This document shows, piece after piece, positions 21,505 through 33,224 of a stretch of 64,000 nucleotides of DNA; the first letter of the stretch is position 1, and each line of letters opens with the position of its first letter. The notes below the pieces were generated by a model. The model worked only from the letters and a program-made list of their open reading frames with translations. It made no database searches and was not told the DNA's origin. Origin of the DNA: Branchipolynoe longqiensis. Taxonomy: Eukaryota > Annelida > Polychaeta > Phyllodocida > Polynoidae. The stretch covers positions 90,845,825 to 90,909,824 of the forward strand of contig CM059193.1 in NCBI GenBank assembly GCA_030323885.1, in the 5' to 3' direction. Both the position numbers and the translations under genes were made by a program.

Positions 21505-21745
21505 TTTACAGTTGCATAGTGTGATTGTTTTGAGTCTACGCCATTTTCTTTAGATACATATATTATATTAATGAGCCCAATGTACTTTGCTTTAATTTGA
21601 AGTAACTTTGATCTTAATTCGCTAACTTTGGAGATAATTGAAGTGAAAATATGATAAATTAATTATGTGAGCATGTCAGAATTCTGACACCATAGACTTC
21701 AGCAGAAACAGGTTCTAATGAAGTGACTTAATACTCCCTTCTGCG
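21505..21745. mobile_element. AT-rich MITE family (GAAGTAACTTT type), diverged copy
   Basis: Shares with 25925-26165, 33225-33590 and 36905-37260 the order 'GAAGTAACTTT', 'TTGGAGATAATT'-like, 'GACACCATAGACTTC' and 'CAGGTTCTAATGAA'. The ends are weak here. Confidence 0.55.
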
Positions 21746-22094
21746 CCGTAACAGCCGTATGTGGTGCCACTGTCTGGCTTTCTTGTGGGACTGGTTAGCC
21801 GACAGTAAATAATCAGTTGATATCGCATGTACGCGACCGACATTAATAATGGCAACTTATGTGTTATTTGTATTCGCATAATATATTATACAGCACACAT
21901 ATATGTACATATATTGATAAAATATTCATCAGTATTCACCCAATGATGAATAGTACAGTAAATGAATACATAATATATACTGTTGACACAATATATTGAT
22001 CTGTACTCAATCCATGTATGTCTTATTTGATGGAACAATTCCAGTTTTCAATTCATGTTTCCCCATATATGTATATATATATATTTTGTTAATA
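21746..22094. other. AT-rich stretch, no recognised features
   Basis: TATATAT-rich sequence without a coding frame or repeat boundary. Confidence 0.4.
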
Positions 22095-22285
22095 CATTAG
22101 TTGATTAAGCAGGGGAAATTTCAATCGTGGACGATTGTTCTTCCTCATTCCACTTCTCCTTGCCCTATCCTAATAATGCAGAGCGCCTGGCTAGGAAGCG
22201 ACAAGCATACAGACTTTTAAGTCATTGGCTTGACTCGACCAGGTTCGAACCTACGATCTCATGATCTACCAACACGGTAGATATA
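22095..22285 (-). repeat. duplicated block with SINE head, partner of 24298-24515
   Basis: Both blocks run from 'GATTAAGCA' through 'TTCAA(T/A)CGTGGAC', 'CTTCCTCATTC' and then the same main-family SINE portion ('CCAGGCTAGG', 'TTTGACT'-like head). The flank outside the SINE is duplicated too, which points to a segmental copy or to SINE plus host repeat moving together. Confidence 0.6.
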
Positions 22286-22640
22286 TATATAAATACATAT
22301 ATTTTTATTCAAATTAATATTCAAGTATATCTAGTTAGCTCTGCACTCTGTGTAATGTGTGTGTCAATTCAGTGACTCCTGTTTTACATTGGTCCGAAAT
22401 TTATTGTTTGAATCTGATGTTTGAGTTCCATGTGTGTATCGTATATACATGAGTCAGCAGTTTGGGACTTTCACGCTTCAACAACATCAGGAGTAATATC
22501 AGCATGATCAGTATAGGCATTGACTCCTCGAGCAGACACCAAGGATCGTGTTACAGGTACAGAACTCGATAAATGTGCTTTGTTGTCAGTACTTAATCCT
22601 CATAATCCGATGAGAAGAAATATAAGGAAAGGCTGCTTTA
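22286..22640. other. stretch without recognised features
   Basis: AT-rich, with no protein-like frame or repeat edge seen. Confidence 0.35.
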
Positions 22641-23190
22641 TTGGTGATTTATTGGTAATGTAGTGAAGATTTATCAATGATTTATCAATTCTATATTGAT
22701 CATTCTTTGATGTTTTTGCTATGTTTGATAATTCATGATTTATTGATGATTCATCGGTGATTTTTGATGAGGTTTAGACGAGTTATTGATGGTTCATTGA
22801 TGACTCATTGATGATTCATTGATGATTCAATAATGACTCATTGATGACTCATTGACGATGCATTGATGATCCATTGATGAGTAATTGGTGATTCGGAGAT
22901 GATTCATTGATAATTCATTAATGTTTTTTGCTGATTCATTTATGATTATTTATGATTACTCGATGGTGTATTGATGATTTATTGACCATTCATTGGTGAC
23001 TCATTGATGACTCATTGATGGTAATTGATGATTCATTGATGATTCATTGGTGATTCAGAGATGATGCCTTGTTGGTTCATTGATGATTCATTCATGATTC
23101 ATTCATGATTCATTCATGATGTATTGACGATCTATTGATTACTTATTGATGAATCATTGATGAATCATTGATGAATCATTGATGATTAAA
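22641..23190 (+). repeat. ATTGATGATTC degenerate microsatellite
   Basis: About 550 bp of ATTGATGATTC, ATTGATGACTC and ATTCATGATTC variants. Non-coding. Confidence 0.85.
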
Positions 23191-23624
23191 TGACATTATA
23201 ATTCCCTCCACAACTAAAACAAACATAACATATTCTATGCTATTAAAACAACTGCGGGTCCAGTTTGTATGTGGTCATTGCGTAAGTGTATTCTCAATGT
23301 ATTGATGTAACCTAGTTATGTTTGGTAATTATCCACTATTTGAAAGGAAACAATCTGTTAAGCCAATGTGTATATATGTTGTATAAGCCAGTATATGAGT
23401 CTAATAAGCTGGAAGATCCTATCTACTCCCCAGCCACTAAGTCATCGGCTGGTTACCTCTATTCATTAGGTCATCTTCTGATACGACCTCACCTCCCCAC
23501 ATGGCCACACCTACTCGCCCACACCTCAGCGGCTGCTCGCTCACTCACTGTACCGCTGTATATATATGTATATATATGTATGAGTCAGCCTCACGAAAAC
23601 GGGCCAATCGGTGGTCAAGTGAAG

Positions 23625-24015
23625 ATGTTCGCGTCGCAATTCTTCAAAATGTAGTGCATTTCTTTGTTTCATATTAAATTATCCTAGAAATAAATCAGGT
23701 TGTTGTATTTTCTCGACCTTTACATTCAGGATAAATTTAAAGACTTTCCAACACCTCTTTCAATGCTAAATTATAATTATACCGATCGACGCCGACATCC
23801 AATGATCGACGCCGACAACTTTAACAGATGTCGGCGTCGCAATTCTTAAAGTCTCATGCATTTCTTTCTTTTATATTAAATTATCCTAGAAACAAGTCAG
23901 GTTGTTGTATTTTCTCGACCTTTACATTCAGGATAAATTTAAAGACTTTCCAACACCTCTGTCAATGCTAAATTATAATTATACCGATCGATGCCGACAT
24001 CCATGCTCGATGCCG
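23625..24015 (+). repeat. ~210-bp tandem duplication
   Basis: 'TATTAAATTATCCTAGAAA' through 'CTCGACCTTTACATTCAGG' to 'TATAATTATACCGATCGA' occurs at ~23667-23795 and ~23874-23995. Each copy ends with CGA(C/T)GCCGACA, whose inverse (TGTCGGCGTCG) is at 23827, giving hairpin potential. Confidence 0.75.
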
Positions 24016-24297
24016 ACAACTTCCACCAATTGGCTTCTTTTCGTGATCCTGACCCGTATATATATTAATAAATATTACAGTTTAACTACAACAAAAGATG
24101 GTAGTGGGTTGAGTAAGATTATATGTTCCCCCCACTGCAACTGACACAGGTCTAATGCAGTGGTTGGTGAAGTAGCCAGATGGTGGCGCCACCTGTATTG
24201 TTTAGTAGATAATGAGGAGAATGACAAGATAATAGAGGATGTTCCATACGTTTATATTCATTTAATTTGATATACATCACATATAATTGATTCATTT

Positions 24298-24515
24298 TCT
24301 GATTAAGCAAAGGTAATTTCAAACGTGGACAATTAATCTTCCTCATTCGACTGCTCCCTTGCAATGTCTGAGTAAAGCCGAGTGCCAGGCTAGGTAGCGA
24401 CCAGTATACATTTTTAAGTCATTGATTTGACTTGGTTGGGGTTCAAAAGTAAGTTTCAAATCCCATAACCTGTTAATTCACATGGGAAGCAAGCGCTCAA
24501 CTCATTCAGCCATCA
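24298..24515 (-). repeat. duplicated block with SINE head, partner of 22095-22285
   Basis: The head region has lost its box-B match (TTCAAAAGTAAGTTTCAAATC on plus). See the partner for shared segments. Confidence 0.55.
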
Positions 24516-24572
24516 CATTTCAAAACAATAGACTTTTTTCAATGGAGCATGCGCACTAAGTTGGCTGGCATT

Positions 24573-24747
24573 AATGTTTGTCAATTAACTCCAGAAGTAA
24601 GTATTCAAGAACCATTTAATGTAAGTTCGCTGTGAATATGGGCATTCCTGCCGACAAGACGTTTGTCAATCAACTCCAGAAGTAAGTATTCAAGAACCAT
24701 TTAATGTCAGTTCGCTGTGAATATGGGCATTCCTGCCGACAAGGCGT
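24573..24747 (+). repeat. ~86-bp direct tandem duplication
   Basis: 'GTTTGTCAATTAACTCCAGA...GGGCATTCCTGCCGACAAG' occurs twice in a row, nearly identical. The near identity suggests a recent event. Confidence 0.85.
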
Positions 24748-25564
24748 AAATCAATCACCAATCAACTACTCTTTTAGCGCAAGTAGTATTGAATCCTGCT
24801 GTTCACAAATTATAAAATAATGAATAAAGCAAGAAATGTACAATCAATGTGTGATGTTGACCTAGTTTTTAAAATCAGAATTATGAACACTTATATCAAG
24901 TAGCAACTACAAAAACAACACTAATCATATCTAGAGATAAATATAGATTTATCCAAATCTAGAAAAATATAAAAATTAATGGAGAAATTGTCCAAGTTGT
25001 TCAAAAGAAATGATTTCAATTGTCTGCATGCAAAACCTGCTCAACTATGCCAATTATGCATGCTTGTCATGAGCCATGATAGATCATTAACACACAAAAT
25101 ACAAATTAAAATATAGCTGACAATTAAACTAACCGAATATGTAAACCAAGATGGCAGCCACAAGAACCTCTCTATTCAACTTTAAAAGTTGATTAATCTA
25201 CACTATGTCATAAATTATTCATCACAAACATAGCGAGCTATGATAAAATAAGTATTTGAAGAATATATTTAGCATATTAGTTTGCAAAACCAAGTGGTTG
25301 AAGCACCAATGGTAAACGCATTTGTGAGAAGGCAGGATAGACATTGTGGAGGACACCCTGAATAATAGGACTTCAGTTCTCCGTCAACCTCCATATATAT
25401 GTTTGCAATGAATATTTCTTTATTACCATAATGAGCTGGCATTAGATGCCCAAAATAGCCTAGATCAGCCAGAAGAGGATCTGTAAGTTAATAACCCAGA
25501 CTTCGAACACCTTTTCTAATTGGATGCTGGGAGTAAATGTAGCAGGCTGCCTGGATACACAGGC
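24748..25564. other. AT-rich stretch with a scrap of dispersed repeat
   Basis: About 25150-25280 resembles 6660-6790 (GATGGCAGCCACA...). Otherwise nothing is recognised. Confidence 0.4.
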
Positions 25565-25775
25565 GTTTGTTTGTTTATTTGTTGTTTTACCTCCTAGCAA
25601 CATCTAAGGTCATAACAGGATGGGTACCGACTTGTGACAGTGTGCGCTCATGGCGACTTCATAGTGCTGTCCCACTGGGAAACCATGACCCAATATCCCA
25701 CTAAGTCACATTATCCTGACACTGAGCCAACCAGTCCTTGTGCTATCCTCATAATGCCGAGCGCCAGGCTATGAT
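25565..25775 (-). mobile_element. main SINE family, tail half
   Basis: Minus-strand body from 'TTACCTCCTAGCAACATC' to 'TCATAATGCCGAGCGCCAGG'. No head is present. Confidence 0.75.
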
Positions 25776-25924
25776 ATACACAGGCAGATGATAGCTTGTG
25801 TGTACAGAACTACTGGTTTCAAGCTAATACCATACCTTCACTCCAGAGGGCGCCATTGGCAGTATACACAGACCTGCCACCTGGTGTCTAGTTCTGGAAC
25901 TCTTCTCCTTGCTGGTTACACTCT

Positions 25925-26165
25925 TACATAGTCCGATGCTTTTCAGATTCAATCAAATTGTTTTTAGATATATATATTACGTTGATTAGTATAATCTAAC
26001 TAACTTTACTCTGAAGTAACTTTTTATTTCATATCGTTAACATTTGAGATATTTTAAGTGCAAACATGTCAAATTAATGTTGGCAAGCACGCCAAAACGC
26101 CGACGCCATAGGCTTCTGCAGTAACAGCTTCTATTGAATTGAATTAGTATTTTCCTCCATCAAGC
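25925..26165. mobile_element. AT-rich MITE family, copy with CATAGTCCGATG end
   Basis: Begins CATAGTCCGATGCTTTTCAG, then 'GAAGTAACTTT', 'GAGATATTTTAAGTGCAAAC', 'TTGGCAAGCACGCCA', 'GCCATAGGCTTC' and 'AACAGCTTCTATTGAA'. The inverted partner end is missing. Confidence 0.65.
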
Positions 26166-26279
26166 AACACATGGTTAACAAGTGTATTAATATAGTCGGA
26201 AATATAGAATACAATTTAGATAATTAATTTGATTTGGAAATCACTCATCAATTCCCTAGAGTCCCCCTCCTTTTTGTTT

Positions 26280-26602
26280 CTTTATTGTTATTTTACGTCC
26301 TAGCAACATCTAAGGTCATATCAGGACGGCTACCGGCTTGTGACAGTTCGCACTCATGGTGACTTTATAGTGCTGCCCCAGTGGGAAATCAGGGCACTAG
26401 CACCATGACTCAATATCCCACTCAGTCATATTATTCTGACCCTGAGCCAACAAGTTCTTGCCCTATCCTATTAATGCCAAGAGCCAGGCTAGGAACCGAC
26501 AAGTATCACTTTTAAAGTCATCGGTTTGACTCGACTAGGAACCGAACTCCCGACCTTCTACAAGCTCTACCGATTAGGCCACCGCATCCGGTCCCCCCTC
26601 CC
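26280..26602 (-). mobile_element. main SINE family, full-length copy
   Basis: Complete from the TTTACGTCCTAGCAACATC end to the tRNA-like head (GCTCTACCGATTAGGCCACCG on plus). Good sequence quality throughout. Confidence 0.8.
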
Positions 26603-26811
26603 ACAATGAATCCTAAAACGTGTTGACTTTGTTATGACCTAGTTAAAATAGCAGTGTCAGTTACTCCCGCAGCCCTGTCTGTGTGACATGACTGCTAAGC
26701 AACCCATTAGACAACGTTTCGGGAGGCTGGTTTAGCGAAATAACCGCATTAATTTGCAATATAATATGCTAATAATACCAGGGGCATTCCAAGTGCAATT
26801 CAAATCATTGT

Positions 26812-27806
26812 GATGTCACTAATCATTGTATCTATTCCATATGACGTCAGCATAGGTAATTAGGTCAGTGCCCGCGCAGCTTTCCCGCAGAACAACACAT
26901 GGTCACATTGCAAACTCAATGGCCGTGAGCAATCTTCATACAGAAAAAGTGAAATATTTCTAAAAACACACCACCTAGAAACAAACCGCTTGGAACACAT
27001 ATAGAAAACATTCAAAGGGGTCTATAGACTCCTTTCAATGTTTATAAACAATGTGTATGCGCACGCAACTTGGCTGCGGAACGAAGGTACACTGCCATTG
27101 AGTTTGCCGGTACGCTCCATGCAAAACGTTTATTTTATTCAAAATTCATAGAAATGCAGAATCCTAACCTTTTAAATTTAATAGAATCTGTCGGTGAATA
27201 TGTTTTCTATATGTCTTCCAAGCGGATTCCTTCTAGGTCGTGTAGTTTTAGAGATATTTCACTTTTTCTGTATGAAGATTGTTCATGACCATTGACAATG
27301 CATTGAGTTTGCCAATATGCGCAGTGCAAAACGTCTATTAATAGAAATGCAGAACCCTAACCTTATACATTTAATATAATCTATTTGTTGAATATGTTCT
27401 CTATATGTGTTCCAAGCGGGTTACTTCTAGGTGGTGTGCTTTTAGAGATATTTCACTTTTTCTGTATGAAGATAATTCAAGATTGCTCTCGGCCATTGAA
27501 AATGCATTGAGTTTGCCGGTATGCACAGTGTAAAACATCTATTCTATTCAAAATTAATAGAAATGCAGAACCCTAATCTTTTAAATTTAATATAATCTAT
27601 TCATTGAATATGTTTTCTATATGTGTTCCAAATGGGTTGCTTCTAGATGGTGTGGATTTAGAGATATTTCACTTTTTCTGTATGAGGAATGCTCATAGCC
27701 ATTGAGTTTGAAGTGTGACAGTGTGTTGTCCTACAGCCAAAAGGCGCACACACTGACCTAGATACCTATGCTGACGTCATATGAAATAGGTATATAGGAC
27801 TTAAGG
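26812..27806. mobile_element. ~1-kb foldback element with internal ~205-bp repeats
   Basis: The left end (CATATGACGTCAGCATAGGT... to CACCACCTAGAA) is inversely repeated at the right (...CTAGATGGTG... to ACCTATGCTGACGTCATATG), an arm of ~190 bp. Between them a ~205-bp unit recurs about three times, each with 'GAAATGCAGAA(T/C)CCTAA' and 'AGAGATATTTCACTTTTTCT'. No transposase frame; the 72-residue open frame at 27070 is repeat sequence. Confidence 0.75.
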
Positions 27807-28675
27807 GAAACTGCTCTAAGTATCCCTAGGTGGCGCCACGTGGAGCTTAATGTTTGTCGGTTGTTCAGGTGAATGCCGCTAGGTGGCAGCGTTGATATGA
27901 GTTCATCTTGTTTGATCCAGTGAAAACGCACTTGACATGGGTGGTCGATCGGTTGATTGTTGGAGTTTTAAGTCCTGGCAACATCTATGGGTAGTCAGCG
28001 CGATGGTAGTCAATATACATGTGAACGGACAATAGAAGATTTCCACAGCGCATGCGCACTCCCCTGACATACTACGGGTTGCAGATCAATTGTGGATCTA
28101 CGGTGGTTTCATCATCATCAATTCATTAGGGTTGTTGGGGCACCACACATGATGTTCCAACCAGCCGCGTTCATGGTGCGCCCCCGAGTCAACTCCAAGA
28201 CGCTTCCGAGACGTCTTTTTGGCCTATTTGCATTCAGCGTATGCCTCTGAGTCGACTCCGAGTCGCCTCCCTTTTCTGGTAGGAAGCAAAAAGCGCCTCG
28301 AAAATGGCCGCCAAATTCAGTAGATTCAGCCAATCAGAGCTATTCTTTTCCATTGCAAATGACTGCCCACTATGGATCCACCATTTTCGAGGCGACCAAC
28401 AGCTAAAGTCGTTCAGACTAGCGTGACTTCAGGAATTACTCTCGGAAGCATACATTGAACGCGGCCCAGTTCTGTCCATTTACCCTCGTTTTCCACTGCC
28501 CTCTGGGACTTGCCAATCTGCAGTCTGTCCATTTCCTGGTGTTGTCTGATGTGGGGAATTCGTGATATAAACATAAACAACGGAAATGTGTATGGATAGA
28601 CAAGTTGAGTTTTGTTGTTTACTTGTAGAATTCCCACACATGCGCATTGCCTGGTGGGCAGAAGTAACTAGTTAG
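27807..28675. other. stretch without recognised genes
   Basis: A short main-SINE tail scrap lies at ~27955-27995. 28185-28300 has two related blocks (GAGTCAACTCC / GAGTCGACTCC). No domain is recognised in the open frames. Confidence 0.4.
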
Positions 28676-28684
28676 CGTGATCGA

Positions 28685-29645
28685 TAATACCCCGCCTCTC
28701 CTCTTCCTCTCTTCCCCCCATCCTCCCTTCCCCCCCATCCTCCCTTCGTCAGATCCCTCTGCCGTACCATCAATTCCTTTCATCTATGCCGCCATTCACT
28801 CGCAATGTGCACACCCCGCTTTAACCACCCGTTACTCCCCCCTCCCTCTACCCCTCCCTCCCCCCTCCCCCTCCCTCTCCCCCTCCCTCTACCCCTCCCT
28901 CCCCCCTCCCCCTCCCTCTCCCCCCTCCCTCTACCCCTCGCTATCCCCCCTCCATCTACTCCTCCATCTCCCCCTCCCCCTCCCTCTCCCCTGTCCCTTT
29001 CCCCCTCTTTCTCCCACCTCCCTCCCCCCTCCATTTCCCCTTTCCTTCTCCCCCTTCCCTCTCCCCCTTCTCTCTACCCTTCCTCTCCTCCTTGCTGTCG
29101 CACCTCCTCTCCCCTCCATCTCCCCTCCCCCTCCTCTCCCTCTCCTCTCCACTCCCTCTACCCTCCCCTCACCCTTCCACTCCTATCCCCCCTCCCTGTC
29201 CCCCTCCCTCTCTCCTCCCTCTCCCCTCGTCTTCCCTCCTCCCCCCTCTTCTCTCCCCTCCCTCTTCCCCTCCCTCTCCCCCTCCCCCTCCCCCTCCCTT
29301 TCCCCCTCCATTTCCCCTTCCTCTTTGCCTCCCCTCCCTCTTTCCTCCCCTGTCCCCTCCCTCTCCTCCTCTCCCCCTCCATTTACCCCTTCCTCTTCCC
29401 ATCCTCTCGCCTATCCCCTTACCTTTCCCCTCCCTCACTCTTGACTCCCCTCCCTCTTCCATCTCCCTTCCCCGTCACCTCTCTTTCCCCCTCCCTCACC
29501 CTCCGCCATCACCCCTGCATATTCCCATTCCCCCCCACCTCCGCCATCCCTCTCACCCTCTCCCCCTCACTCGACTCCCCCCACATAATCCTCTCCGCCC
29601 CCTCCCACTCGCTGCCTACAATTACTAACCCCCTTCACCACGCCG
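28685..29645 (+). repeat. ~950-bp CCCTCC pyrimidine tract
   Basis: Almost pure C/T on plus with the block 'CTACCCCTCCCTCCCCC' recurring. The open frames of up to ~320 codons on plus and the Arg/Gly-rich ones on minus are consequences of composition. Triplex or G-rich-strand structure is plausible. Confidence 0.9.
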
Positions 29646-29667
29646 CCTCACACGCAGTCCGTTTCCC

Positions 29668-29755
29668 AGGCGCGGTGGTCGAATCGGTAGAGCGCGGGCC
29701 TCGCTCGCGGAAGGTCAGGAGTTTGGTTCCCGGTCGAGTCAAACTAATTGAAGAA
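29668..29755 (+). mobile_element. main SINE family, best-preserved tRNA-like head
   Basis: GCGCGGTGGTCGAATCGGTAG, AGCGCGGGCC and box-B GGTTCCCGGTCGAGTC are clear here. The body is missing after 'CAAACTAATTGAAG'. Confidence 0.7.
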
Positions 29756-30108
29756 TTTACTGCTGGTCATCGCAGTTAGTTCTTATACTCACTGTCTGCC
29801 AGTCTCCCCCCCACCCCCACACACACACTAAATACCAAAACACAACTCATGAGAAAGAAAGGGAGACAACTCATGCAAGATTGACAGTGATAAGGTTGAG
29901 CTTTATTGGCTACAACTCTTGTTCACCTACTAGTGACCTGCAAACCCTGATTCACCTACAACCTGCTACACAGACCAACATAGCTTCTGCTTGTTTACTC
30001 AAAATCAGTGCCTACAGCCCATTGAACCTATGTCCTATGGGTGTTACACACAGTTCGTTGGTGAACTGAGTGAGTGTGTGGTCTGTCCAGCAAGTTCAAG
30101 GAGTCCAA

Positions 30109-30525
30109 GGGTGACTGGGCTCACACAGCCAGCCAATTAGACACCTCTGCAGCCTAGGTGGGGTGGTGCCCAAAAGGGGGCACCTGTCACTCAACCCCAA
30201 TGCAGGTGTTGTCCTAATATGTGCAGAATGGCTGGGTGGTCCCGTGGTAACAAGTGGTCGTCATACAGTTACAGTAAACAATAATCTATGCCCCTCTCCC
30301 TTTACACTCTTTCTGCTGCATGGAGGGAACATTTATGTAATTAGTAACCGTATCTTAATATCCTGACATCATACATTTACATATAGTTATTTATATGTCA
30401 CACAATGAATGGGCACAGATTGCATCACTATGACATAACAATGGTCCCCAACTCCGTCGCCAGCGATTTTGATATGATTTCAAGCTCAGTTATCACAACC
30501 AAAAGACCATATATTTTTACACAAT
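30109..30525. repeat. dispersed repeat, partner of 7157-7597
   Basis: Second copy; see the first for shared blocks. It differs by small indels (for example an extra CCCAAAAGGGGG near 30170) and is again followed by a main-family SINE. Confidence 0.65.
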
Positions 30526-30554
30526 GACTTACACAATTAATAGTGGGCTCTTCG

Positions 30555-30770
30555 TAGCCTGGCGCTCTGCATTAATAGGATAGGGCAAGGATTGGTTAGC
30601 TCAGTGCCAGGATAATGTGACTGAGGGGGATATCAGGTCATGGTGTCGGCGGCCTGATATCCCAGTGGGACAGCAATATCAAGTCGCCATGAGTGCACAC
30701 TGTCGCAAGTCCGTACCCATCCTGATATGACCTTAGATGTTGCCAGGATGTAAAACTCTAACAACCACAC
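30555..30770 (+). mobile_element. main SINE family, body and tail
   Basis: 'TAATAGGATAGGGCAAGG' through 'TTAGATGTTGCCAGGATG' to 'CTAACAACCAC'. The head is lost. Confidence 0.75.
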
Positions 30771-30819
30771 CCAGTCCTCCGCTCTGCCGCACACCTCGGC
30801 CCGCCCAGCTCCTCACCCA

Positions 30820-31690
30820 CAACCACTAATCCCTCCCCGCCCCTCCCCTCCCCCCCCCCGCTCCGCCCCCCCCGCCCCGCCCCGCCCCATCCCTCCCCAC
30901 TCAGCCCCGCTCCGCCCCGCCCCGCCCCGCTCCGCCCCGCTCCACCCCGCCCCGCCCAGTCCCTCCCCGCTCAGCCCGGCCCCGCCCCGCCGCGACACGC
31001 CCCGCCCCGCCCTGCCCCGCCCAGCCCCGCCCCGCCCCGCCCAGCCCCGCCCCGCCCCGCCCAGCCTCGCCTCGCCCCGCCCCGCCTCGCCCCGCCCCGT
31101 CCGCCCCGCCCCGCCCCGCCCGCTCCGCCCCGCCCAGCCCCGCCCCGCCCCCGCCCCGCCCCGCCCGCCCCCCCATCCCTCCCCACTCAGCCCCGCTCCG
31201 CCCCGCCCCGCCCGCTCCGCCCCGCTCACCCGCCCCCCCAGTCCCTCCCCGTCAGCCCGGCCCGCCCCGCCGCGACACGCCCCGCCCCGCCCTGCCCCCC
31301 TACCGCCCGCGCCCGCCCCGCCCCGCCCCGCCCCGCCCCGCCCAGCCTCGCCTGCCCCGCCCCGCCCCGCCCCACCCCGCCCCGCTCCGCCCCGCCCCGC
31401 TCCGCCCCGCCCCGCCCCGCTCCCCCCGCCCCGCCCCGCCATGCTCCGCCCGCTCGCCCCGCTCCGCCCCGCTCCGCCCCGCTCCGCCCCGCTCCGCCCC
31501 GCTCCGCCACTCGGCGGCCCCGCCGTCGCTCCGCCCCGCCCCGCTCCGCCCCGCCCGCCCACCCAGCCGTGCTCAGCCCCGCCACTTCCGCCCCTCCCCG
31601 CCGCCGTGTCCAGCCCAGCCCAGCTCCCACAGGCCCCACCCCCGCTCGCCCCGCCCCTCCCCTCCCCGCCCCGCCCTCCTAACCCCGCCC
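30820..31690 (+). repeat. (CCCCGCC)n array, GC-box-like, ~870 bp
   Basis: Dominated by CCCCGCCCCG with CCCGCTCCG variants, so it is dense in CpG and in CCGCCC GC boxes. It carries long Gly/Arg/Ala frames on minus and Pro/Ala/Arg frames on plus that I attribute to composition. Confidence 0.9.
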
Positions 31691-31980
31691 CGCCGTGCTC
31701 AGCCAGGCCCAGCCCAGCCCAGCCCAGCCCAGCCCAGCCCAGCCCAGCCCAGCCCAGCTCAGCCAGCCCAGCCCAGCCCAGCCCCAGCCCAGCCAGCCAG
31801 CCCAGCCCAGCCCAGACCAGTCAGCCCAGTCCGTCCATTGCCCAGCCTGCCAGCCCTACCCAGCCCAGCCAGACCAGCCCAGTCCAGCCCAGCCTCACCC
31901 AGCCCTGGCCCGCCCACCCCAACCGCCCCGCCCAACACCCTCCCCGCCGCAACCCACGCCTGACCCCCCCACACCCTGCT
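31691..31980 (+). repeat. (CCCAG)n array
   Basis: A pentamer repeat CAGCCCAGCC grading from the CCCCGCC array, decaying after ~31850. Confidence 0.85.
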
Positions 31981-32109
31981 GCCCCTCTCTGCGAGACTCA
32001 GGGTAATTGGATTACATGGGATAAACCCGCGCCACCCAAATCTTTGATCCAGGGCGGTGCGTCGAGCAGGGCAGATAATGCCCCGATAATATCAATTTGT
32101 CATCAGCGC

Positions 32110-32807
32110 CCCACACTGATGCTCCTGCTCCTCTTCCTGCTCCTGATCCTACTCCTCTTCATTCCCCATCCCCTCCTCCTCTTCATTCCCCATCTCCTGC
32201 TCCTGCTTCTGCTCCTGTTCCTGCTCCTCTTCATTCCCCATCTTCTGCTCCTGCTCCTCTTCCTGCTCCAGCTCATGCTCCTGATTCTGTTCCTGCTCCT
32301 CCTCATTCCCCATATCCTTCTCCTGCTCCTGCTCCTGCTCCTGCTTCTGTTCCTGGTCCTCTTCATTCCCCATCTCCTGCTCCTGCTTCTGTTCCTGCTT
32401 CTCTTCATTCCCCATCTCCTGCTCCTGCTTCTGTTCCTGCTTCTCTTCATTCCCTATATCCTGCTCCTGCTCCTGCTTCTGCTCCAGCTCATGCTCCGGT
32501 TTCTGTTCCTCCTCCTGCTCCAGCTCCTGCTCCTGCTTCTGTTCCTGCTCTTCTTCATTCCCTATATCCTGCTCCTGCTCCTGCTCCAGCTCCTGCTCCG
32601 GCTTCTGTTCCTGCTCCACTTCATTCCTCATTTACTGATCCTGCTTCTGCTCATGCTTCTATTCATTCCCCATCTCCTGCTCCTGCTCCTGCTCCAGCTC
32701 CGGCTCCTGCTGCTGTTCCTGTTCTTCCAAATTGCCTCCTGCTCCTGCTCCTGCTCCTGATCCAGCTCCGGCTCCTGCTGCTGTTCCTGCTATTCTTCAT
32801 TCCCCAT

Positions 32808-32840
<33 letters not shown>

Positions 32841-33030
32841 TTGCTCATACTCTTGCTCCTGCTCCTGTTTCTGTTCCTGCGTCTCTTCATTCCCCATCTC
32901 CTGCTCCTGCTCCTGCTCCTGCTCATACTCTTGCTCCTGCTCCTGCTCCAGCTCCTGCTCCTGCTGCTGTTCCTGCTCCTCTTCATTCCCCATCTCCTGC
33001 TCCTGCTCCTGTTCCTGTTCTTTTTTTTTC
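32110..33030 (+). repeat. (TCCTGC)n array with TTCATTCCCCATC punctuations
   Basis: About 920 bp of CTGCTCCTGC interrupted at irregular intervals by 'TCTTCATTCCCCATCTCC'. Both hexamer and punctuation lengths keep frames open, giving Pro/Ala, Leu and (minus) Glu/Gln-rich frames. No start, splice or promoter context supports any of them. Confidence 0.85.
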
Positions 33031-33114
33031 TAGCTCTTGGCTATAATCCACAACGGGCAGATTTTAATGTTATGTACTAAGCCAGCGATTAACGCCACAG
33101 TAGCACACTCCAGA

Positions 33115-33175
33115 CCTTCTGTACGGGCAGTCTGCGCTCTTACCACCTCACCAATTCAGCCACTGCGTCCGGTTT
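33115..33175 (-). mobile_element. main SINE family, head fragment
   Basis: Minus-strand A-box side of the head (GCTCTTACCACCTCACCAAT on plus, ending TGCGTCCGG). Confidence 0.5.
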
Positions 33176-33224
33176 TGAACAAACAGTGAATCATTGACAA
33201 TGGGACTGGATCCGATTTGAGTAA

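Noticed and set aside
27070..27288. 72-residue open frame
   Set aside because: It coincides with one ~205-bp unit of a foldback element; the sister units are broken in the same frame.
28677..29779. 255- and 324-residue frames
   Set aside because: Pyrimidine tract translation; the last part runs into a SINE head.
31441..33080. Long open frames of 439 and 327 residues (Pro/Ala and Leu-rich) and Gly/Arg or Glu/Gln frames opposite
   Set aside because: They are products of the CCCCGCC, CCCAG and TCCTGC repeats, open in several frames on both strands at once.
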